NCBI RefSeq assembly: GCF_900635445.1
Contig: NZ_LR134117.1
Span: 2,480,001-2,544,000, forward strand
Length of the DNA: 64,000 bases
Direction of reading: 5' to 3'
From: Serratia odorifera
GTDB taxonomy: Bacteria; Pseudomonadota; Gammaproteobacteria; Enterobacterales; Enterobacteriaceae
The translations under genes and the position numbers were made by a program. The notes under the pieces were generated by a model. The model did not search any database. It had not been told where the DNA came from and was given only the letters and a program-made list of their open reading frames with translations. Numbering within the stretch: the stretch's first letter is position 1; every line of letters begins with the position of its first letter. Shown here one piece after another: positions 36,717-43,099 of this stretch.

Positions 36717-37741
36717 GCTGGCACCTCCAGCAAGGCCTGATACGTTGCAAGAGGATGTTGCAGGCTCTCGGTCGGCAGCGGACGCTGCTTGAGTGTTGGG
36801 ACGGGGGCAGGCAATGCCAACGTCACCTTCGGTAACGGCAATAATGCTGCGCGTTCGCGCGGCATGCGCTGCTCAGGCGGTACGCCTGTGGTGCCATGAA
36901 CTCGCGTGTTCGCAACGGTGACCAGCCACTCGCCAATGCGAGCGTTGGCAGCGGGAACATCCAGTACCAGCCCGGCTTGCCGGAAGGTCACGGTAAGGGG
37001 CACGATAAAGCTGTTCTTGAGGTAATGGTTAAACCGCTCAACCTTGCCCTTGGTCTTGGCGCGATAGGGGCGGCAGACCTTGGGGGTAAAGGCATACTTC
37101 TCGGCAACGTGCATCAACTGTGGGTTCCAGCGATGCTTGCCGGGGCCGTAGACATCGCGCTCAATGATGATGGCCTTGGCGTTGTCGAACAGCAGCTGAT
37201 GCGGCGTCCCGCCGAAGAACCTGAGCGCAGACTCAATGCCGTCACACCAGGCAGCGGAGTCCTGGTTGCTGTAGAACTTGACGAAAGTTGCGCGGCTCCA
37301 GCCCAGCGTGGCGACGAAGGCCAGCAGTGGGTTATGACCGAGCCTGATGATGGTGAAATCAACCTGCATCTGAAAGCCAGGCTCGGTCTCGAAGCGCGTG
37401 ACCTCTTCAGTAACGGGCTGCTTCATGGGGTGCAGGAAAGCGGTCAGCATGCTGTAACCGCCCTCGTAACCACGCTGACGGATCTCACGCAGCAGCACAC
37501 TGGCGGGTATCCACTGGGGCCTGGCAGCGGCCACGCGCTCAAGGATATAGGTCTTGAACGGGTCAAGCTTGCAGGGTCTGGGTGCGCGAGGCTTGTAGCG
37601 CATATCCGCTACGGGCAGCGGGCTACGGATATATCTGCGAACGGTCTCACGAGAGCATGAAAGCTGGCGCGCGATGGCGCGTATCGACATGCCCTGACGG
37701 TGTAAAACACTAATCTCCACTCTGGTCTCCAATGTCATCAT
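36713..37741 (-). CDS. istA: IS21-family transposase IstA
   Basis: The 342-residue transposase begins with a helix-turn-helix (QGMSIRAIARQLSCSRETVRRYI, about 15-38). The DDE core follows with Asp in GFQMQVDFTII, Asp in LFDNAKAI and Glu in TKGKVERFNHYLKNSF. Transcribed first in the istA-istB operon, from a promoter near the right end repeats. Intact. Confidence 0.94.
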   Translation of the reverse strand: MMTLETRVEISVLHRQGMSIRAIARQLSCSRETVRRYIRSPLPVADMRYKPRAPRPCKLDPFKTYILERVAAARPQWIPASVLLREIRQRGYEGGYSMLTAFLHPMKQPVTEEVTRFETEPGFQMQVDFTIIRLGHNPLLAFVATLGWSRATFVKFYSNQDSAAWCDGIESALRFFGGTPHQLLFDNAKAIIIERDVYGPGKHRWNPQLMHVAEKYAFTPKVCRPYRAKTKGKVERFNHYLKNSFIVPLTVTFRQAGLVLDVPAANARIGEWLVTVANTRVHGTTGVPPEQRMPRERAALLPLPKVTLALPAPVPTLKQRPLPTESLQHPLATYQALLEVPA

Positions 37742-38464
37742 TGGCAGTGCCTTAAAACTGCCATTTTTACCCTAGGTGGGTCAGATTTACATCGGCAGGT
37801 GGGCCAGTTTTACATCGGTAGCGACACTTTAGCGCTCATACTGCCCTGCAGATTATGCCGTTTCAGTAAGTTCTGGTAATCCGTTGAACAGTACTGGCCA
37901 CCTCGGTCTGTGTGCACGATGACATTTTCCGGGCGTTTACGCCGCCATAACGCCATCTGCAGTGCATCGCAGGCAAGCTGTGCCGGGACATCGGCCAGCC
38001 AATGACTGACCGCGACCACAGGTCAATCACCACCGCCAGATACAGCCAGCCTTCACCGGTGCGCAGATACGTGATGTCACCCATCCACTCCTGATTCGGG
38101 CCGCTGGCGTAAAAGTCCTGCTTCAACAGATTCTCGGATATTGGCAGACCATGCTCACGGTAACTGACCGGGCTGAACCGGCGCGAGGCTTTCGCCCGCA
38201 GCCCCTGACGACGCAGACTGACGGCGATAGTCTTGATGTTGTACTCCGGCAGTTCATCAGCAAGACGAGGCGCTCCATAACGCTGTTTTGCCTTGGCAAA
38301 GGTCTGTCGAACCGCATCATCGCAGACAAGTCGGAACTGTTGACGCCGGTTTATCTGGTGACGACGCTGGCGCCAGGCATACCAGCCACTGCGGGCGACT
38401 TGCAGTACCCGGCACATGGCTTTGATACTGAACTCAGCCTGATGCTTTTCGATAAAGACATACT

Positions 38465-38611
38465 TCATTTCAGGCGCTTGGCGAAGTATGTCGCGGCCTT
38501 TTGGCGAATGGCCAACTCCTCGTCCCGTTCAGCCAGTTTCAGGGCTTCGTTGCGGAACTCAGGTGTATGTTGCTTGCGTGGCTTTTTGGTGGTTGATGCT
38601 GGTTTTGTCAT
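38465..38611 (-). pseudogene. IS3-family OrfA, internally deleted
   Basis: The 48 residues read MTKPASTTKKPRKQHTPEF, then ALKLAERDEELAIRQKAATYF. In relatives of this IS the first ALKLAER is followed by the helix-turn-helix and leucine zipper, and a second QLAER leads into DEELAI. Here the two LAER copies are fused, so about 49 residues with the DNA-binding part are lost. It starts at ATG 38611, behind an AGAGGTGACTC ribosome binding region. Confidence 0.82.
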
Positions 38612-38800
38612 GTGAGTCACCTCTTGCTTGAGAGTTTACTCACTTAGTCGCGTGTCCACTATTGCTGGGTAAGATCATATCACCTCTTTTCAGGTGGTCA
38701 AATTCAGTAAACCACTTCATACCAACGGGCTTTATGGAGGGCATTGCCTTGAACATGGGTTCACCGTATTATCAGATTATCTAAAGTAATGGGGGCCGTG

Positions 38801-39259
38801 ATGGATACAGTTGAACAGCTGAATGGAACCTACTTCTATGCAGGGCGGCCAAACCTGAGCGCCGGTGAACTGTTTTTCATGGTGTTCTGTGAGACTGTTG
38901 CTGAACAGCTGGGGATAGATGATTTTGGTGTGATTGTTGCGATCGTATCAGGTTTCAACGTATCGGAAACACGGGGCAAGTTTCGAGGGAATATTCCAAA
39001 TACCTCCTATGCATCTCGCAGCGCTCGCAAGGTGTTCGGAAACAAAACCTTTCCCGGTAATGTGAAATTACCATCTGTTGTAGGTGGGTATCCACCATCC
39101 ACAATTAGAATCATCCTGACGCGTAAAATGGGAACGTTTGTAGGCCGTGCTGTCCCTGTTGTTGGTTGGATCATTCTTGCAAAAGACCTAACAGAGATTT
39201 CATTCAAATCCGTTACTAGATACAACAGCATTGCAAGAGGGAATGATAAGTTATGGTAA
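38801..39259 (+). CDS. STM2901 family protein
   Basis: The 152-residue protein starts MDTVEQLNGTYFYAGRPN at ATG 38801, behind a G-rich site; an in-frame ATG lies four codons upstream. It matches my memory of the STM2901 family of Salmonella islands, which is of unknown function. A hydrophobic C-terminal segment (TFVGRAVPVVGWIILAKDLTEI, about 117-138) may bind membrane. The end overlaps the DUF1493 gene (ATGGTAA), so the two are translated together. A toxin-like role has not been shown. Confidence 0.78.
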   Translation: MDTVEQLNGTYFYAGRPNLSAGELFFMVFCETVAEQLGIDDFGVIVAIVSGFNVSETRGKFRGNIPNTSYASRSARKVFGNKTFPGNVKLPSVVGGYPPSTIRIILTRKMGTFVGRAVPVVGWIILAKDLTEISFKSVTRYNSIARGNDKLW

Positions 39260-39585
39260 CGACCGAGGAAGTTTTAGAGTTTTTTCGCAATGAACTATCT
39301 ACGCCCGTAACGTGGAAAGGGAAGGTTGAGCATCTACAACTTGATACCCTGCTTCAGGATTACGCTGAAGGGGATGAGTTTCCGTATGCAATTGAGGACT
39401 ATGCTGAAAAGTTTGGCGTGGATGTATCCGTCATTGACATGACTTATTATTACCCGTGGGAAAATTTATCTCGCTGGGATCGTTGGTTTAAATGTAAAAA
39501 GAGTGACGTCGAGAAGAGCAGAAAACCTCTTACCGTGCGTATGTTCGCGGAGTCTGCCAAGGCCGGGCGCTGGTTGTATGATTAA
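39253..39585 (+). CDS. DUF1493 family protein
   Basis: The 110-residue acidic protein (VTTEEVLEFFRNELSTPV, then YPWENLSRWDRWFKCKKS) fits DUF1493, small proteins found in enterobacterial islands next to STM2901-family genes. The N-terminal helices resemble acyl carrier proteins, but no DSL-type attachment site is visible. There are no membrane segments. Its coupling to the STM2901 gene suggests a two-protein unit. The function is unknown. Confidence 0.78.
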   Translation: MVTTEEVLEFFRNELSTPVTWKGKVEHLQLDTLLQDYAEGDEFPYAIEDYAEKFGVDVSVIDMTYYYPWENLSRWDRWFKCKKSDVEKSRKPLTVRMFAESAKAGRWLYD

Positions 39586-39825
39586 CCTTCATCATCGAAT
39601 GTCATGGTATGAGGGCAGAAGATCAGGGAGCAGATCATGATGTTGAACACTACAAAGTAGAGCGGCAAGAATTGGATGTTGAGAGAAAGGAGAGAAGATC
39701 CGCAATCCCAGGGGCTTCGGATCAGGCGTGAAACAAAGGCAGCTTATTGCAATGTTAATGAAAAACAGAAAACCAATAGTGTACCATGGTAAACAGTGAC
39801 CAATTTATTGTTTTCAGTGTAAAAG

Positions 39826-40326
39826 TTACGGACGGGATATTTTTTTACACATAATCAGAGCGTTGCCATTTTGTCTGATTAAATAACTGCCATCATTTTG
39901 CATTTCGAACTGATAAACGTAATCTATATTTGTACTGGATATCGAAAAGGGGAGTAGAAGCCCGAAATCCTTATTAACATCATCTTTGCGGAATGTGGTG
40001 TTATTTCCGGTAAAGCGAACATGGTAATCTTGCCCGTCGACATGATAAATCATACCGGCAACGGACTTTACAGGGTAATGTGTTCCATCTGGGGATATAT
40101 AATCACCGCTGATTTGTACACTGCCCTTTCCCCGGTAAAGATACAGCGTGGCTGTTGCATGTAGGCTACTCTTATCGACATGGCTGTCAAACGCCGACAT
40201 GCAATGGACAATTTTATCATCTGATTTTTTTTTCATCATTATTGCTGAATAGGTCGAAAATAGCAGGAGCAGCAAGGTAGTAATAAATAACGTTACTTTA
40301 ACATTCTTAGGTGTCCGGATCTGCAT
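39826..40326 (-). CDS. Single-pass periplasmic partner protein (YqeJ/ToxS-like arrangement)
   Basis: The 166-residue protein has a short basic N-terminus, one membrane helix (about 10-30, VTLFITTLLLLLFSTYSAIMM) and a periplasmic beta-rich domain (about 36-166) with two Cys (C42, C160). Its start overlaps the end of the upstream membrane winged-helix regulator by 34 nt, so the two are co-translated. Size and order match the E. coli pair YqeI-YqeJ and recall ToxR-ToxS and VtrA-VtrC, where the partner stabilises or co-senses with the regulator. No sequence proof of that role. Confidence 0.72.
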   Translation of the reverse strand: MQIRTPKNVKVTLFITTLLLLLFSTYSAIMMKKKSDDKIVHCMSAFDSHVDKSSLHATATLYLYRGKGSVQISGDYISPDGTHYPVKSVAGMIYHVDGQDYHVRFTGNNTTFRKDDVNKDFGLLLPFSISSTNIDYVYQFEMQNDGSYLIRQNGNALIMCKKISRP

Positions 40327-41093
40327 ATCCTGTCTGCCTTATCTTTAGTGTTACATGAGAGGTAAAATACTCTCAGATGATTGTGGTAGGCGGTCAGATA
40401 TCTTAGCGGTAATTTGCTGCAGTCTGACGTGATAACCGGCCATGCATTCAAAATATTTTGAATTTCAGATGAAGGCAGCGCTTCTTGTTTGTTGAGGTAG
40501 ATTTCACATCCTGAAAATGCCTTGAAATAAACGTAATCACCGGAGAAATCGTCGTGATAAGTATTATCATACCTATACACTCCCATCGCGAATATCACAG
40601 CAGACAGAATAATAAAGATGAGTGAGGCAGGAATGAGTAGCCTGTCTAACAGATGATGCTCGGCCAACCCGTCGGTTTTAGCATGCCCTTTTACAATACC
40701 TGTCAGCTGAGGCTCTCCAGTATGAGGGGGGAGTTGGTCAGCAGTACTGCTAGCATCACTCACTGGTATAACCTCATTAAATCTGAACCCTTTTCTGGGA
40801 ACGGTAATAATGAATTCGTCATCATTGTCAGAGACATTCCGCAGAGCCTTGCGAGCCAGCAGAATATTCTGGTACAACGTATTCGGTGATACCTCTTTAT
40901 AACTATTTCCCCAGCCTGCTTTATACAGTTCTGTCTGACTGATTATCTGACCCGGCGCATTCAGCAGGGCAGTAAGGCAGCGAGCGCAAGGACCGTTCAG
41001 TGTTTCCTTTATGTCGGGATGGTTCACACTGACCAACTCGTTCCGGTCGCTGTGAAAGACTAACTTGCCGTCGATCAGAAACGTTTTATTCAT
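40293..41093 (-). CDS. Membrane-anchored winged-helix regulator (CadC/ToxR/YqeI-like)
   Basis: The 266-residue protein has a cytoplasmic OmpR-type winged helix (about 1-107; SPNTLYQNILLARKALR is the recognition helix and ITVPRKGFRFN the wing), a linker, one membrane helix (about 151-172) and a periplasmic domain of about 94 residues with four Cys (196, 225, 247, 257). It lacks a phospho-receiver domain, so it is a one-component membrane regulator. The gene is divergent from the soluble winged-helix gene and the fimbrial operon over 581 bp. Control of the pilus is inferred from that position. Confidence 0.85.
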   Translation of the reverse strand: MNKTFLIDGKLVFHSDRNELVSVNHPDIKETLNGPCARCLTALLNAPGQIISQTELYKAGWGNSYKEVSPNTLYQNILLARKALRNVSDNDDEFIITVPRKGFRFNEVIPVSDASSTADQLPPHTGEPQLTGIVKGHAKTDGLAEHHLLDRLLIPASLIFIILSAVIFAMGVYRYDNTYHDDFSGDYVYFKAFSGCEIYLNKQEALPSSEIQNILNAWPVITSDCSKLPLRYLTAYHNHLRVFYLSCNTKDKADRICRSGHLRMLK

Positions 41094-41674
41094 GACTCCC
41101 TGCCTGATGACTGTCTGTACGTTTCGATCCTAGCCCAGCCCTTACCCGGGTGCCATTAAAAACTTAAGATAACTGAACTCGAATATAAGGAAAGGTTTTA
41201 TTTTATGATTAAAATCAAATGGATGAAGTGCTTCCGCTATCGATAGGATTCTTAACTGTCTCAATTAAGATGTTGATCCCTAGACCTGCTTTCTATAGGT
41301 GGTAGCATCCAGTCAGCCAGGAAAATCTTGTTGGCTTTTGGAAAGGAATAGTCCCGGAGGAGCATCTTTACAGTGGTATGGAAACAAAATTCTGCAAAAT
41401 TGTAATATTAAGGATAAAACACTTCACTGAAATATGGCCATCACCAGCTGGGGCGGCAATTAAAACCAACCATTGGTTTGGGTTTGTATTTTAAAATTCA
41501 TAAGGAAAGCAGTGATAAATCCTGTCTTTATAATTTTATTTGGGCTGTTGTTTTTATGGTATTGATCTGTTTGATATTAATTTTCATATGAAAGTAATAT
41601 AGCCTAAGAATTCTTACAAACACACACGCTTCTGTTACAGGCAGTGTCTTGCCAGAATATGAGGAGACTGAACT
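41094..41674. other. AT-rich divergent intergenic region between two winged-helix regulators
   Basis: 581 bp without a gene, clearly richer in A/T than the core genome. It must carry the promoters of the membrane regulator (leftward) and of the soluble regulator and perhaps the pilus operon (rightward). Visible A/T blocks near 41189-41215 and 41505-41600 would suit H-NS binding. No inverted repeats of a phase-variation switch were found. Confidence 0.45.
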
Positions 41675-42118
41675 ATGCGAAAATTTGGTTATATTCTGGG
41701 AGATGACCGTAATGGTGTGTTGGTTCTGCGTGAAAATCGTGTGCTGATTCCATTGAACTTACATAATATAAACAAAAAACAAATTTACCTACGGCAGACA
41801 ATGTTCAGGTTGCTTGATTTTTTACTTGAAAGAGGAAGCTCTGGCCTCCTGCGTGATGAAGTAATCATGCGGGTAGTGTGGGAGTCTTATGGCCTGAAAT
41901 CCTCAGCTCCACGTTTATGGCAGGTAATGAATGAATTGAATAAAAAACTGTGGGGTCTTGGAATTGATAAAGGTTTTTTTATGCGTGTTGAAGGTCGTGG
42001 CTATATGGTGAACACGGCGGATTATGAGCCTGTATATATTAGAGCATCATATGACCGCATTAACCATTTTATGAGTGGCCGTCCTAGACATAATGAAATG
42101 GAAAAGTCGGTGAAATAG
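41675..42118 (+). CDS. Soluble winged-helix DNA-binding protein
   Basis: The 147-residue protein has an OmpR/CadC-type winged helix at about 30-113 (LRDEVIMRVVWESYGLKSSAPRLWQVMNELNKKL, wing MRVEGRGYMV). It has neither receiver domain nor membrane helix, only a short basic tail. Small proteins of this sort act as pilus or virulence regulators in enterobacteria. It stands 211 bp before the chaperone gene on the same strand and probably controls it. The ATG at 41675 follows GAGGAGAC. Confidence 0.78.
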   Translation: MRKFGYILGDDRNGVLVLRENRVLIPLNLHNINKKQIYLRQTMFRLLDFLLERGSSGLLRDEVIMRVVWESYGLKSSAPRLWQVMNELNKKLWGLGIDKGFFMRVEGRGYMVNTADYEPVYIRASYDRINHFMSGRPRHNEMEKSVK

Positions 42119-42329
42119 CCTGTTTTTTGTCAAATATATTGGTAACCAATTTTATACAAAAAATGAAATCGATTTTAACTAAAAACAATAAACCATGTCA
42201 TTGCTGTGGTATGAGTTTCTTTTAAATAAAATAAATTCTATTCGAGCATTAGAGCTGAAGCTTATTGGCATGAATTACTGCGCCCTTTATATACGCACGG
42301 GCACTTCGGAATTAAATAAGGTGAACGTA

Positions 42330-43040
42330 ATGTTAGCGATAGCTAGTTATTTAAGTAAAAAAGCGGCTACCGGCCTGATGGCGGTAGCCTTGGGGCTGCT
42401 GCCACTGACCGTGGTCGCAGAAGGGGGTATCTCCATTCAGGGGACACGCATTATTTACCCGTATGGGGCTAAACAAACCACGGTCAACCTGACTAACACC
42501 TCCCGCACGGACACCTTCCTGGTGCAGTCGTGGGTGGAAAATGCCGACGGCAAAAAGAGCAAGGACTTTGTTGCTACTCCTCCGCTTTACGTCAGTAAGC
42601 CGCAGAACGGCAATACCCTGCGCCTGGTTTATACCGGCGGTCAACTGCCACAGGACCGCGAGTCCCTGTACTACTTTATCGCCAAGGCCATTCCTTCTGT
42701 CAGCCGCGAAGCCACGGCAGGGAAAAACTCGCTGATTCTGGCATCGGCCAACCGCATCAAGCTGTTTGTTCGCCCTGCTGGTCTCAAGCCTGCGGTTGCG
42801 GAAGCACCGGAGATGCTGACTTTCCGTAGGAGTGGTGGACAACTGGAGATCGGCAATCCCTCCCCCTACTACCTGACGTTGACGGATTTGAAAGTCGGCA
42901 GCCAGAAGATGAATACCGTGATGGTTCCGCCGAAGGGGAAAGTCAGCGTGGCGTTGCCCGCCGGTAGCCGCAGCGTGGCCTATCGCACGATTGGCGATCA
43001 CGGCGCGTTGACCCCGGTAATCACCAAAAGCGTCAACTGA
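42330..43040 (+). CDS. Periplasmic fimbrial chaperone (cluster 1)
   Basis: The 236-residue PapD-like chaperone has a signal peptide (about 1-32, LMAVALGLLPLTVVA) and two Ig-like domains. Family residues seen are GTRIIYPYGAKQTTVNLTN (N-terminal strands with the conserved Arg), the alternating hydrophobic G1-strand region LILASANRIKLFVRP and NPSPYYLTL. It holds pilins in the periplasm by donor-strand complementation and brings them to the usher. ATG 42330 is preceded by AAGGTG; the longer frame to 42195 has no family sequence. First structural gene of the cluster. Confidence 0.92.
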   Translation: MLAIASYLSKKAATGLMAVALGLLPLTVVAEGGISIQGTRIIYPYGAKQTTVNLTNTSRTDTFLVQSWVENADGKKSKDFVATPPLYVSKPQNGNTLRLVYTGGQLPQDRESLYYFIAKAIPSVSREATAGKNSLILASANRIKLFVRPAGLKPAVAEAPEMLTFRRSGGQLEIGNPSPYYLTLTDLKVGSQKMNTVMVPPKGKVSVALPAGSRSVAYRTIGDHGALTPVITKSVN

Positions 43041-43099
43041 TATTAACCAGAACCCGATTTGCGACGGAACAGAAACAGGACAGCAGGGAGAGAACAATA

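Larger units (their letters stand above)
34259..37826 (-). mobile_element. IS21-family element, inserted in the IS3 element and itself interrupted
   Basis: The left end TGTCAATACCGAT with CTGACCCACC pairs with the right end, inverted, TGTCGCTACCGATGTAAAA with CTGGCCCACC. A second internal repeat follows on both sides (TGCCAAAGTAAAACTGACCC at 35896 and TGCCGATGTAAATCTGACCC inverted at the right), the multiple-end-repeat design of IS21. The 6-bp target duplication CTTTAG is at 34253-34258 and 37827-37832. Removing the element and one repeat rejoins orfB as GSMSAKGCCYDNA in frame. Without the inner insertion it is about 1.96 kb, normal for the family. Genes istA and istB are intact. Confidence 0.92.
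34051..38468 (-). pseudogene. IS3-family OrfB transposase, split by IS21 insertion and frameshifted
   Basis: The 5' part runs from ATG 38468 (MKYVFIEKHQAEFSIKAMCR) through the DDE core Asp in EWMGDITYL. At about 38005 a small deletion moves the sequence to another frame (AQLACDALQMALWRRKRP, VIHTDRGGQYCS). It stops at the IS21 target site 37832. The 3' part resumes at 34258 with GCCYDNACAESFFHSLK, the catalytic Glu. Near 34092 a further 2-nt loss shifts the frame before the expected TAG at 34051-34053. So there are three lesions: about 10 nt lost, the insertion, and 2 nt lost. The ATG overlaps the orfA stop. Confidence 0.88.
34021..38677 (-). mobile_element. Degenerate IS3-family element (ISEhe3-like), host of two nested insertions
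   Basis: The ends are TGATCCTACCCACGTAATG at 34021 and, inverted, TGATCTTACCCAGCAATAG ending at 38677, followed by matching TGGA.ACG. Subtracting the IS21-family insertion leaves about 1.08 kb, short of the about 1.2 kb of relatives because orfA has lost about 150 bp. Both genes (orfA, orfB) are broken, so the element is dead. I see no flanking direct repeat (TCC left, TAT right). The name ISEhe3-like is by memory of protein similarity. Confidence 0.8.

Noticed and set aside
39609..39728. 40-codon frame after the DUF1493 gene
   Set aside because: Short, highly charged and without a good ribosome binding site or any similarity I know.
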